Positions 1 through 7,570 of a DNA stretch of 12,225 bases are shown here, piece by piece (the first letter of the stretch is position 1; each line of letters opens with the position of its first letter). The notes under the pieces were generated by a model that searched no databases, was not told the origin of the DNA, and saw nothing but the letters and a program-made list of their open reading frames with translations. A program made the translations under genes and the position numbers. Source of the stretch: C7867-001 sp035533615 (GTDB lineage: Bacteria > Patescibacteriota > Minisyncoccia > Phycocordibacterales > Phycocordibacteraceae); NCBI GenBank assembly GCA_035533615.1, contig DATLTM010000037.1, positions 1 to 12,225 of the forward strand, read 5' to 3'.

Positions 1-1239
1 AAAATAGTTCCTGAACCGGTCGTGCGTACATTTCGTTCGCCCTATCATCGCACGCTTGCTTTCGTTATGGCGCTCTCCTACGGCTTCCCTGCGCGACGAC
101 TTACGGTCATCGGCGTAACGGGCACCAAAGGGAAATCGACGACAGCTGAAATGCTGTTTACGATACTGCGTGCTGCCGGCCGTAAAACAGCACTCATTTC
201 TACTATCCGTTTCGCTATTGAAGATATGTCGGAGCCGAACCGGTACAAAATGACACTCCAGGGACGAGGGTTCGCACAAGCCTTCATGCACCGGGCACTC
301 CGCGCTGGCTGTACACATATCATCATTGAGCTGACTTCGGAAAGTGTCCTGCAGTACCGTACATCATTCCTCGACCTCGATGGACTCGTCGCAACAAATA
401 TCCAGCGCGAACATATCGAAAGCCATGGTTCATTTGAAAACTATGTCGCCGCCAAGCGCACAATCGTCGCAGCGCTTGAACATTCGCCAAAACATTCCCG
501 CGTACTCGTGGCGAACGAGGATATCCCAGAAACCCGCGCGTTCCTTTCCACAAAAGTCTCGTCGGCAATAGGGTTTAGCGCGCGTGAACTACAGAATCTC
601 TCTGGAGACGACAACAGCACCGGCTTCGAATATGAGGGAACGCGTTTCTCGCTTCCCGTGCCGGGTACGTTCAATGCAATGAACGCACTTGCCGCCATCA
701 AACTATGTGAAGCATTCGGGATTCCACCTGCGGTATCGGCGGACGCGCTTGCGACACTTCCTCCAGTACGCGGCCGCGTTGAGCGCATAGAAGCAGGGCA
801 GGATTTCATTGTCATCGTTGATTACGCGCACACGTCGGATTCGCTGCGTGCACTCTATGGTGCCTTCCCGAACCGACGAAAAATATGTGTGCTCGGAAAT
901 ACTGGCGGTGGGCGCGATCAATGGAAACGACCGGAAATGGGACATATAGCGGATGAGGCGTGCGAACGAGTCATCCTCACAAACGAGGATCCGTATGACG
1001 AAGATCCGCGCGCCATCGTAGACGCGATGGCGCGCGGAATGCAGCGCGTGCCTGACATTATCATGGATAGACGCGAGGCAATTCGTACCGCATTCCGTGC
1101 TGCACGCACAGGCGATGCGGTTCTTATTTCGGGAAAGGGCACTGATCCATTTATTATGGGCTCCAAAAGTTCGAAGATCCCATGGAGCGACGCCAGCGTT
1201 GCCCGCGAAGAGCTCGAACGACTTCTCTCGGAAATTTGA
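1..1239 (+). CDS. MurE-like Mur ligase (UDP-MurNAc-peptide synthetase family), 5' end cut off by window edge
   Basis: This is an ATP-dependent amino-acid ligase of the Mur family, probably adding the third residue to UDP-MurNAc-dipeptide in the cytoplasm during peptidoglycan precursor synthesis. The frame is open from base 1 (KIVPEPVV before the GTG at 22), and these residues look like protein, so the true start lies upstream and the GTG is not the start. Visible motifs are the P-loop GTKGKST (121-141), HIESHGS (412-432), VDYAHT (817-834), GNTGGGRDQWKRP (895-933), TNEDPYDEDP (979-1008) and SGKGTDP (1129-1149), in the order of the Mur central and C-terminal domains. Only about 40 residues precede the P-loop, so the usual N-terminal uridine-binding domain of MurE seems absent. 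The amino-acid-selecting loop reads EDPY where meso-DAP-adding MurE has DNPR, so the substrate is uncertain. MurE-like is my best call; another Mur-family ligase is possible. Confidence 0.85.
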   Translation, partial: KIVPEPVVRTFRSPYHRTLAFVMALSYGFPARRLTVIGVTGTKGKSTTAEMLFTILRAAGRKTALISTIRFAIEDMSEPNRYKMTLQGRGFAQAFMHRALRAGCTHIIIELTSESVLQYRTSFLDLDGLVATNIQREHIESHGSFENYVAAKRTIVAALEHSPKHSRVLVANEDIPETRAFLSTKVSSAIGFSARELQNLSGDDNSTGFEYEGTRFSLPVPGTFNAMNALAAIKLCEAFGIPPAVSADALATLPPVRGRVERIEAGQDFIVIVDYAHTSDSLRALYGAFPNRRKICVLGNTGGGRDQWKRPEMGHIADEACERVILTNEDPYDEDPRAIVDAMARGMQRVPDIIMDRREAIRTAFRAARTGDAVLISGKGTDPFIMGSKSSKIPWSDASVAREELERLLSEI

Positions 1240-1245
1240 TACTAT
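1237..1245 (+). promoter_or_regulatory. Extended -10 promoter element for the lamin-tail-like gene
   Basis: TGATACTAT fits the extended -10 pattern TGnTAnnnT and ends 6 nt before the ATG at 1252. It overlaps the stop codon of the upstream Mur ligase. There is no recognisable -35 at 16-18 bp and no Shine-Dalgarno sequence. The spacing places the transcription start at about the A of the ATG, which predicts a leaderless mRNA. The same spacing recurs at 5882, 8766 and 9958. Confidence 0.5.
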
Positions 1246-1251
1246 TCCCGT

Positions 1252-2205
1252 ATGGAAATGCACGATGCATGGTTTTTTATAGGAATCTTTGTCTTCATAT
1301 TTCTTATCTGGATTGCGACCGGGGGACCCTTGCACCCGATCTCCTTTTCTGGGCCATCGCTCGCACTGCCCGATGAACTCGGCGGCGGCACGTATCTCTC
1401 TTTTCCACGCGCGATCTCTGGCATTGGCAGCAGCGATGTCTCTCTTCCCGGGTCATCAAGCGGCGAGAGTGTTTCAGGCAGTTTCGGATCATCAATTCCT
1501 TCCTCCCTCGCAGGGGTCGCTTTCGGGGAGGTCTCACCCTATCACGGGATTGTCTCAATGGACCATTACGTCTCGGGCGCCGGTTCCTCCGACCCGGGGA
1601 ATGAATATATTTCAATCCGTGTCGCATCAAATGCCGGTGTGCCCGTCGACCTTTCCGGATGGACGCTCGAAAGCGATGCGAGCGGGAATGCCAGCACCAT
1701 CCCCAAGGGAACTTCGATTCCCACGAGCGGTATCGTGAACCCGGTGCAGGATATTGTGCTGACTCCGGGCGAACAGGCGATTGTCATTTCCGGACAATCA
1801 CCCATCGGGGCTTCATTCCAAGAAAACAAGTGCATCGGTTATTTCAGCACTTTCCAGAACTTCTCTCCACCCCTTCCCCAGAATTGCCCACTATCCACGA
1901 GCGAAATTGCTTCATACTATCCAGACTATATCCGCGACGCCGCATGTATCGATTATGTGAACACACTCTCCCGTTGCCAGGTCGCGCTCACACCACCGTC
2001 CGACGTCTCAGGTGTCTGTCAGAGTTTCCTGGTGACATATCTTAACTATAACGGTTGCGTCGATGCGCACCGAAACGACGCGGATTTCTTGGGCGATACG
2101 TGGCGTGTCTACCTCGGCCGCAGCAACTCAATGTGGCGGACGAGCAACGAGGTTGTGAAGCTCTTGGATGCAAGCGGCAAAACGGTGGATGCGTTCAGCT
2201 ACTAG
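1252..2205 (+). CDS. Membrane-anchored, exported lamin-tail-domain-like protein with six cysteines
   Basis: The 317-residue product has one hydrophobic segment at residues 8-22, suited to a signal anchor, followed by a Ser/Gly-rich linker (about 50-90) and then a predominantly beta-type region. Residues 116-140 (NEYISIRV...DLSGWTLES), LTPGEQAIV (170-178) and the end (VVKLLDASGKTVDAFSY, 301-317) resemble the bacterial lamin-tail (LTD) fold: an edge strand, 'L.GW.L.....', then a closing 'G..VD.FSY'. Between these sits a long insertion holding six cysteines (C194, C212, C232, C242, C256, C269), an even number that suggests disulfides outside the membrane. The function is unknown; a cell-surface or wall-associated structural role is an inference from anchor and fold. 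The gene begins 12 nt after the Mur ligase stop. The ATG at 1252 is chosen because an extended -10 lies 6 nt before it; the ATG at 1258 is an alternative. Confidence 0.8.
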   Translation: MEMHDAWFFIGIFVFIFLIWIATGGPLHPISFSGPSLALPDELGGGTYLSFPRAISGIGSSDVSLPGSSSGESVSGSFGSSIPSSLAGVAFGEVSPYHGIVSMDHYVSGAGSSDPGNEYISIRVASNAGVPVDLSGWTLESDASGNASTIPKGTSIPTSGIVNPVQDIVLTPGEQAIVISGQSPIGASFQENKCIGYFSTFQNFSPPLPQNCPLSTSEIASYYPDYIRDAACIDYVNTLSRCQVALTPPSDVSGVCQSFLVTYLNYNGCVDAHRNDADFLGDTWRVYLGRSNSMWRTSNEVVKLLDASGKTVDAFSY

Positions 2206-2239
2206 AAAAAGGGAGCGAAAAAAGGTAATTTGTACCCAC

Positions 2240-2312
2240 GCGCCCGTAGCTCAGTCGGTAGAGCAGCGGCCTTTTAAGCCGTTGGTCGGTGGTTCGAGCC
2301 CACCCGGGCGCA
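2240..2312 (+). tRNA. tRNA-Lys (anticodon TTT)
   Basis: A full cloverleaf of 73 nt can be drawn. The acceptor stem is GCGCCCG (2240-2246) with CGGGCGC (2305-2311), seven Watson-Crick pairs. The anticodon stem is GCGGC (2266-2270) with GCCGT (2278-2282), closing the loop CTTTTAA with anticodon TTT at 2273-2275. The variable loop is 5 nt (2283-2287). The T arm is GGTGG / CCACC around TTCGAGC (2293-2299). The discriminator is A2312. The 3' CCA is not encoded (the genome continues CAC), so a CCA-adding enzyme is needed. A weak possible -10, TAATTT (2226-2231), lies upstream; I see no -35 and no clear terminator in 2313-2351. Confidence 0.96.
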
Positions 2313-2351
2313 CACTTTAGGACTTTGGGCATAAACTCACTTCCCAGCGTC

Positions 2352-3035
2352 TTACATTGTTAGTGCAAAACGCTCAAGTGCAAGCGACAAACCGAGACCG
2401 CCCCGCCGCGATTCCTGCAGAAGCCCGATGAGTGCAAGCGAGAGACGCCGAACCTCCCCTGGCCTCCATGCGCGATTGCCCTTGTCCATCAAGCTTCGCA
2501 CCTTCCAATGCAGAAGACCGTGGAGCATCTCAGGCGCATCGCCAGCACGAAACGCGCGATTGATCTCAAGCCAGAGCTTCTCGTGTGAACGTGCGGCAAG
2601 TGCGTTCACTAAATTCGAATTGAATTCGCGCTTCGCTGTGCGTGCGGCAGGCGCGTCGAATTTATATTCCATCTTCGCTCTTTCGATGATTTTTTTTGCT
2701 TTCACTGCAGCAAGCCTAGGCGCGAGGATGATAATAGCGTTATCAGAAGCGGCAAGACTATCCAGATGTTCCTCGAGGATTCCAGTCGCGACTTCTTCCC
2801 TGTCTTCTTCGCTTGACGCATGCGCGGCCGGAAATGGATCATCAATGAGTATCAACAGGCGCGAAACGAAGAGCCCGCTTGAGAGAGCGATGTCGTCGAG
2901 GGCCGCAGGCGTGAGATCTTCACGCGTGAGACGCACATAAACAAGGTTCGGCTCCTTTGTACGCGCCTTCATAACCCACTCAAACGCTTTTGCGCGCGTT
3001 TTTTCAAAATCCGAACCGTGAAAAAAGTAGATCAT
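2352..3035 (-). CDS. holA: DNA polymerase III delta subunit-like protein (HolA-like)
   Basis: This is a probable clamp-loader delta subunit, which opens the sliding clamp for loading on DNA. The product is 227 residues, whereas typical HolA is about 330-345, so it is a short form. The N-terminus MIYFFHGSD is the usual delta opening strand (normally followed by a degenerate nucleotide-binding fold). LFVSRLLILIDDP matches the family's 'F..rrlv.v..' strand. The C-terminus LIGLLQESRRGG...LALERFAL matches the closing helix in which delta proteins carry 'R.G......alE'. No Walker A motif is present, as expected for delta. The start ATG overlaps the polA stop by 4 nt (ATGA), indicating translational coupling at the end of the tsaE-polA-holA unit. 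Sequence similarity is recognisable but weak, so the symbol is tentative. Confidence 0.7.
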   Translation of the reverse strand: MIYFFHGSDFEKTRAKAFEWVMKARTKEPNLVYVRLTREDLTPAALDDIALSSGLFVSRLLILIDDPFPAAHASSEEDREEVATGILEEHLDSLAASDNAIIILAPRLAAVKAKKIIERAKMEYKFDAPAARTAKREFNSNLVNALAARSHEKLWLEINRAFRAGDAPEMLHGLLHWKVRSLMDKGNRAWRPGEVRRLSLALIGLLQESRRGGLGLSLALERFALTM

Positions 3036-5410
3036 ATTTCGTGCATTTCTCCCCAGTTGGTGCCGAGTTTCATCGTCGCGATGATAGGGACACCATGCAT
3101 CTCGTCCGGCGACAGAACAGATTCCATTATCTCTCGTATCCTCGCAGCGAGCACTTCGGCGCGCTCGAGACGTACCTCGTACACCAACTCGTCGTGCACC
3201 TGAAGGAGGAGGTGGGCATCCTTCTGCGCACCTTCCTTCGTGAGCATCTCGTCCACGCGCACCATCGCGAGCTTGATGATATCTGCCTGCGTTCCTTGGA
3301 GGGGAGCATTGATTGCCATGCGTTCGGCTTGCGCACGAACATACGGCAGTGACGATTTCATCTCCGGGAACTGGCGGCGCCGGCCGAAGAGAGTCTCGGT
3401 GTAGCCATGTTTACGCGCGAAACCACGTGTGCGCTCGAGGTAGTCCGACAGCGTCCTAAAGGTACTGAAATAGTCTTCAAGGAATTGATGTGCCTCGGCG
3501 GTCGTCGAGCCGAGCTGCGCGCGAAGCGCGTTGACACCCATACCATAGAGAATACCGAAGTTGATGATTTTCGCCCGCCTGCGCATTTCTGAATCGACTG
3601 CTTCCGGCGTAACATGAAATACATGTGCCGCGATCTCTCGGTGCACGTCGCGGCCGCTCTTAAATATGTCGCGGAGTTTTTTGTCACCCGAGAGAATGGC
3701 TGCGAGTCGCAACTCTATCTGGGAATAATCGAGTCCTATGAGCATGAATCCTTCTGGCGCAATAAATGCGCAGCGTATCGCGCGTCCACGCTCAGAATGC
3801 AGTGGGATGTTCTGCAGATTCGGATTCTGCGAGGCCATGCGGCCGGTCGTAGTGCCCGTCTGGAGAAATTCGGCATGCAGGCGATGTTCCGTGTCGAGTA
3901 AGGGCGGGAGATTTTCTATGTAAGTCGAGAGCAGCTTTTTCAATTCGCGATACTCGAGAATGTCATCCACGATTGGGTGCGTACTCCGTATCTTCTCAAG
4001 CTCGCTCTCGCGGGTCGAACGCTGACCGCCTGCCGTTTTCTTTTGTTTTTCCGGGATGATCTTCAATTCGTCGAAAAGCACCTCACCAAGCTGCTTGGGC
4101 GAACTAACATTGAATTCGCGTCCTGCGGACTTGTAAATTCGTTTTACGATTTCTTCAAGCTCGATGTGATACTTTTTCGCGAGTTTCCCAAGCAGCACAG
4201 GATCGACAAGAACGCCACGTTTCTCCATCTTTCGCACAACTGGAATAAGCGGCCTTTCAATTTTCTCATAGACATCGCGCACCTTCCCCATCTCCGACAA
4301 CTGACTCTCGAGTTTGGCGCGAGCGGCGTCGAAGGTCCTTTCCCTGGTAAAGGCGAGTAGGTCGTCAAGCGACGGGTTCGTAAATTCCGACGAAATGAGC
4401 CAGAGCATTACTTGCGCTTCGGCAAGACGAACCGAGTCCACTTTTTCTTCAGGCACAAATTGAATTGTTTCTCCAAATTTTGGTTCGCTTTTGAACATGG
4501 TCTTGATTCTCTCTTTGAGAGTTCTAAAACCGAATTCATCGCACATCATGAACATCTTCTGCACATCAATAGACTCGCGCCAGATCTGTTCGGGCAGCGT
4601 GAATGCTATCGGCGCGTCGAGTCGTATTGTCGCGAGCGATTTTGAGAAGCGTGCATCCTCCTCATGGTCCCGCAAGAGGCCAAGTATGCGCGTCTTCACT
4701 CCTTTCTTCAGAAAAGCGCCGTCGCCTTTCTTCAGCGCTGCATATATCTTCTCGATGGAACCGAAGCCAGTAATAAGTTCGGTTGCGGTCTTCTCGCCAA
4801 TTCCGTAAATACCTTTGATGTTGTCGGAAGGGTCGCCGCGCAGCCCCTTCCAGTCGGGAATAAGCGCCGGCGGAAATCCAAAACGTTCCACGACGGCTTG
4901 TTCGTCGTACAGAATCGTGTCGTTGATTCCCTTTTTCAAGGTATAGACGCGGACACGCTCACCAGCAACGAGTTGGAGCGTGTCCATATCGCCTGATGCG
5001 ATGATGACATCCACTCCTTTCTCCTTTTTCATCTTGTACGCAATAGTGCCGAGCAGATCGTCGGCCTCAAATCCTTCCCGCTCATACATCGGTATGGAGA
5101 AAGCTTCAAAAATCTTGCGCGATTCTTTTATCTGTAGCGCGAGTGCATCGTCGGTCTTAGCACGCGTCGCCTTATAGCCCTCATACACCTCGTGACGAAT
5201 GGTCGGCTTTTGCAAGTCATAGCAGGCGGCGATATAATCCGGCTTTAAGTCTGCAATAATTTTGAGCAGCATCGCGACGAGGCCGTACAAAGCACCGGTA
5301 GGCGCACCAGTCGGACCGGTAAATTCCGGCAGTGCGTGATACGCCCGATGGATGATGGCATGCGTGTCAAGGAGGATGATTCGTTTCTTTTCGGGGGATC
5401 TTTTAGCCAT
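3032..5410 (-). CDS. polA: DNA polymerase I with 5' nuclease domain and vestigial proofreading domain
   Basis: This is family A DNA polymerase, used for Okazaki-fragment processing and repair synthesis. The product is 792 residues. Residues 1-280 form the 5'-3' nuclease: LLDTH (13-17), EADDLLG (115-121), SGDMDT (139-144) and the helix-hairpin-helix GDPSDNIKGIYGIGEKTA (192-209). Residues 385-792 form the polymerase: TGTTTGRM (518-525), motif A DYSQIELR (561-568), motif B RRAKIINFGILYG (611-623) and motif C VHDELVYE (738-745), with probable metal ligands D561 and D740. Only about 75 residues (310-385) lie between these domains, against roughly 190 in E. coli, and no DxE motif is visible, so proofreading is presumably lost. 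I chose the ATG at 5410 because conserved sequence begins right there; the upstream ATG at 5500 would overlap tsaE by 98 nt with unrelated residues. Confidence 0.96.
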   Translation of the reverse strand: MAKRSPEKKRIILLDTHAIIHRAYHALPEFTGPTGAPTGALYGLVAMLLKIIADLKPDYIAACYDLQKPTIRHEVYEGYKATRAKTDDALALQIKESRKIFEAFSIPMYEREGFEADDLLGTIAYKMKKEKGVDVIIASGDMDTLQLVAGERVRVYTLKKGINDTILYDEQAVVERFGFPPALIPDWKGLRGDPSDNIKGIYGIGEKTATELITGFGSIEKIYAALKKGDGAFLKKGVKTRILGLLRDHEEDARFSKSLATIRLDAPIAFTLPEQIWRESIDVQKMFMMCDEFGFRTLKERIKTMFKSEPKFGETIQFVPEEKVDSVRLAEAQVMLWLISSEFTNPSLDDLLAFTRERTFDAARAKLESQLSEMGKVRDVYEKIERPLIPVVRKMEKRGVLVDPVLLGKLAKKYHIELEEIVKRIYKSAGREFNVSSPKQLGEVLFDELKIIPEKQKKTAGGQRSTRESELEKIRSTHPIVDDILEYRELKKLLSTYIENLPPLLDTEHRLHAEFLQTGTTTGRMASQNPNLQNIPLHSERGRAIRCAFIAPEGFMLIGLDYSQIELRLAAILSGDKKLRDIFKSGRDVHREIAAHVFHVTPEAVDSEMRRRAKIINFGILYGMGVNALRAQLGSTTAEAHQFLEDYFSTFRTLSDYLERTRGFARKHGYTETLFGRRRQFPEMKSSLPYVRAQAERMAINAPLQGTQADIIKLAMVRVDEMLTKEGAQKDAHLLLQVHDELVYEVRLERAEVLAARIREIMESVLSPDEMHGVPIIATMKLGTNWGEMHEI

Positions 5411-5834
5411 AGGAAAGGATGTGTGAATCGTCTTGTACGACGAAAGAAAGTCGAACAGCGGGCACAGGGAGCGCGTCCGCCACTTTCTCTGGCCACTCAA
5501 GCAAAATAAGGTTCCCGGAATCCAGCATCAACTCGTCGAAGCCGAGCAGAGCAAGCTCACTCCCTTTCTCGAGACGGTAAGCATCAAGGTGAATGAGGCG
5601 TTTGAACGGCCTTCCTTCAGGAAGCTGGTAGATTTTCTCCAGCACAAAGGTAGGGCTGTTCACAAGGTCCTCAATGCCAAGAGAACGTGCAACAGCTTTC
5701 GCAAAGGCGGTTTTTCCCGCCCCCAGTTCACCTGAAAGTGTGACGAGGAACGCGCGATCGCCTGGCGTGAGCGTACCGGCGAAGCGTTCTGCCTCCTTTT
5801 CAAGCTCTGCCGGCGTCCGAAGTTCATTCCTCAT
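5403..5834 (-). CDS. tsaE: tRNA threonylcarbamoyladenosine biosynthesis ATPase TsaE
   Basis: TsaE is the P-loop ATPase that works with TsaB and TsaD to make t6A at position 37 of ANN-decoding tRNAs, which includes the tRNA-Lys(TTT) encoded nearby. The product is 143 residues, normal for the family. The Walker A motif is SGELGAGKT (34-42), followed by the characteristic SPTFVLEKIY (60-69), HLDAYRLE (82-89) and the Walker B-like LLEWPEK (111-117). It is the first gene of the leftward unit, and its TAA lies inside the polA start region (8-nt overlap). A possible -10 lies 7 nt before the ATG. Neighbouring tsaB or tsaD genes are not in the window. Confidence 0.94.
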   Translation of the reverse strand: MRNELRTPAELEKEAERFAGTLTPGDRAFLVTLSGELGAGKTAFAKAVARSLGIEDLVNSPTFVLEKIYQLPEGRPFKRLIHLDAYRLEKGSELALLGFDELMLDSGNLILLEWPEKVADALPVPAVRLSFVVQDDSHILSYG

Positions 5835-5841
5835 TCCGACA

Positions 5842-5847
5842 ATTGTA
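5842..5847 (-). promoter_or_regulatory. Possible -10 box for tsaE-polA-holA
   Basis: On the minus strand TACAAT ends 7 nt before the tsaE ATG at 5834. It is not preceded by TG, and no -35 is apparent at 16-18 bp. The short distance would again give a leaderless or near-leaderless mRNA. It lies about 40 bp from the oppositely directed pilB element, so 5835-5896 is a divergent promoter region. Confidence 0.35.
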
Positions 5848-5881
5848 CCGCCGAAAACAAAAGTATGCCCGCCCCCCGGAG

Positions 5882-5890
5882 TGGTACTAT
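5882..5890 (+). promoter_or_regulatory. Extended -10 promoter element for pilB
   Basis: TGGTACTAT fits TGnTAnnnT and ends 6 nt before the ATG at 5897. This argues that translation starts at 5897 and not at the in-frame ATG at 5891 (inside the discriminator region) or at 5843 (upstream of the promoter). No -35 or Shine-Dalgarno sequence is visible. Confidence 0.55.
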
Positions 5891-5896
5891 ATGCCC

Positions 5897-7570
5897 ATGG
5901 ATTTGCCGTTCGATACCAAGCGTGCGGATACCGAACTCGCTCGCATACACGAACGCGAGGAAGAGGATGTCGCGCGTATTCTCTCAGAAAAATACGGCCT
6001 GGAATACACCGACCTTTCGCTCGAAAAAATAGACAACGACGCTCTCCGCATCATTCCCGAGGAGACTGCCCGTCTTACCGAATCCGCCGCTTTCGCAAAA
6101 ACAGCAAGGGATCTTTCGCTCGCTATCCATAGTCCGAACAATCCCGCACTCGCGAAGCTCGAGGCTGATCTCACCGAACGCGGTTTTTCGCTGAAAAAAT
6201 TCCTCGTATCGAAAAAGGGCCTCGATAGAGTACTCGAGCGCTACAGCGATCTCTCGTTCGCCGCAAAAACGAAGGCTGGTATGGTTGCCATTTCTCCCGA
6301 GACCATTGCAAAATTCGCTGAGAAGGGAGCGACGAAAAGTACCCTCAAGAAGGAGATTGACGCCGCCGTCGAGTTGAAATTGCTTGAGAGAGTGTCACGT
6401 ATCTTCGACACAATACTCGCAGGTGCGTTCGCACTCCGAGCTTCTGATATCCACTTCGAGCCTGGTGAAAAAACGACACTTTTGCGCCTACGCGTCGACG
6501 GACTTTTGTCTGATATATATCTCTTTGACCCGGCAACGTATCATCAGCTCGTCTCACGCATAAAACTACTCTCTGGAGTGAAGCTGAATATCACCAATCA
6601 AGCGCAGGATGGGCGTTTCAGTATCGAAAAAGACTTGTCTCAAGTTGAAACGCGCGTCTCTTTTATCCCCGGCAACTACGGCGAATCCATCGTGATGCGT
6701 ATCCTCGACCCTGAAGCGACGCGCGTATCTTACAAAGAACTCGGCATCCATCCAAAACTGCTCGCGCGTCTTGAGGGAGAAATACGGCGGCCGAACGGGA
6801 TGCTGCTCACCACTGGACCAACTGGAAGTGGAAAGACAACGACGTTGTACTCCTTCCTTCGTGAAATCCATACGTCTGAAATAAAAATAATCACCATTGA
6901 GGATCCGGTCGAATATCATCTCGACGGCATCGTGCAGACACAAGTCGAGGGAGAAAAATATACATTTGCCGAAGGACTCCGCTCCATCGTGAGACAGGAT
7001 CCGGATATCATTATGGTCGGCGAAATCCGTGACGGCGAGACTGCCGATATCGCGATTCAAGCCGCACTCACTGGCCACTTTGTCTTTTCCACTCTTCACA
7101 CCAATGACGCGGCAGGAACCTTCCCACGCCTCGCGGATCTCGGCGCGGACCCGAAGTCCTTTGGCTCGGCCGTTACGGTTTCGATGGCGCAACGCCTCGT
7201 GCGTAAACTCGATCCAGATAAAAAAATACCCCGCAATCTCACAGATGCGGAAAAAGCAATGATTGCAAAAGTATTTGAGCCGCTCTCCGATAAAACACTG
7301 ATTCCTGAAAAAATAGAGACGATATGGGAGCCCGTCGCCGAGAATACTGACGAGACCGGTTATAAGGGGCGCATTGGTCTCTATGAAGCTATTTTTATGG
7401 ATGACGAGCTCGCGCACTTCCTTCGCGACAATCCACCCGAGAATGAGATCGCAAAATTAACCTCAAAGCAGGGATACCTCACGATGACACAAGACGGTAT
7501 CCTCAAGGCGCTTGCCGGCATCACTTCCCTTGCCGAAGTCGCCGCCACTGTCGATCTCCCGCACTCCTGA
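5897..7570 (+). CDS. pilB: PilB/GspE-type pilus assembly ATPase lacking the zinc-finger cysteines
   Basis: This is a hexameric secretion ATPase powering type IV pilus-like extension at the inner face of the membrane. The product is 557 residues. Residues 20-115 resemble the GspE/MshE N-terminal domain. The catalytic core has the Walker A motif GPTGSGKTT (307-315), the Asp box TIEDPVEY (333-340), the Walker B motif IIMVGEIRD (371-379) and the His box TGHFVFSTLHTND (392-404). The C-terminal region keeps TGYKGRIGLYE (487-497), but the family's tetracysteine zinc motif is gone: RLVRKLDPDKK (433-443) stands where 'RLC..C' is usual, WEPVAENTDE (477-486) replaces the second pair, and the protein contains no cysteine at all. 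The start is set by the extended -10. No other pilus genes (pilC, pilT, pilins) are in the window, so assignment to PilB over GspE rests on usual CPR gene content. Confidence 0.93.
   Translation: MDLPFDTKRADTELARIHEREEEDVARILSEKYGLEYTDLSLEKIDNDALRIIPEETARLTESAAFAKTARDLSLAIHSPNNPALAKLEADLTERGFSLKKFLVSKKGLDRVLERYSDLSFAAKTKAGMVAISPETIAKFAEKGATKSTLKKEIDAAVELKLLERVSRIFDTILAGAFALRASDIHFEPGEKTTLLRLRVDGLLSDIYLFDPATYHQLVSRIKLLSGVKLNITNQAQDGRFSIEKDLSQVETRVSFIPGNYGESIVMRILDPEATRVSYKELGIHPKLLARLEGEIRRPNGMLLTTGPTGSGKTTTLYSFLREIHTSEIKIITIEDPVEYHLDGIVQTQVEGEKYTFAEGLRSIVRQDPDIIMVGEIRDGETADIAIQAALTGHFVFSTLHTNDAAGTFPRLADLGADPKSFGSAVTVSMAQRLVRKLDPDKKIPRNLTDAEKAMIAKVFEPLSDKTLIPEKIETIWEPVAENTDETGYKGRIGLYEAIFMDDELAHFLRDNPPENEIAKLTSKQGYLTMTQDGILKALAGITSLAEVAATVDLPHS

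Noticed and set aside
703..1335. Long minus-strand open frame opposite the Mur ligase
   Set aside because: It is a shadow of a gene with clear catalytic motifs, and its translation has no recognisable features.
2313..2351. Terminator between the convergent tRNA and holA
   Set aside because: I found no stem-loop with a T-run in this short gap.
5411..5500. Extended N-terminus of polA from ATG 5500
   Set aside because: The added 30 residues are read from tsaE in another frame, and conserved PolA sequence begins just after the ATG at 5410.
5843..5896. Longer pilB N-terminus from ATG 5843 or 5891
   Set aside because: This stretch holds the pilB extended -10 and the tsaE -10, and the extra residues do not look like the GspE N-domain.
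6566..7417. 283-codon minus-strand open frame opposite pilB
   Set aside because: It is antisense to the conserved Walker and His box region, and its low-plausibility composition fits a shadow frame.
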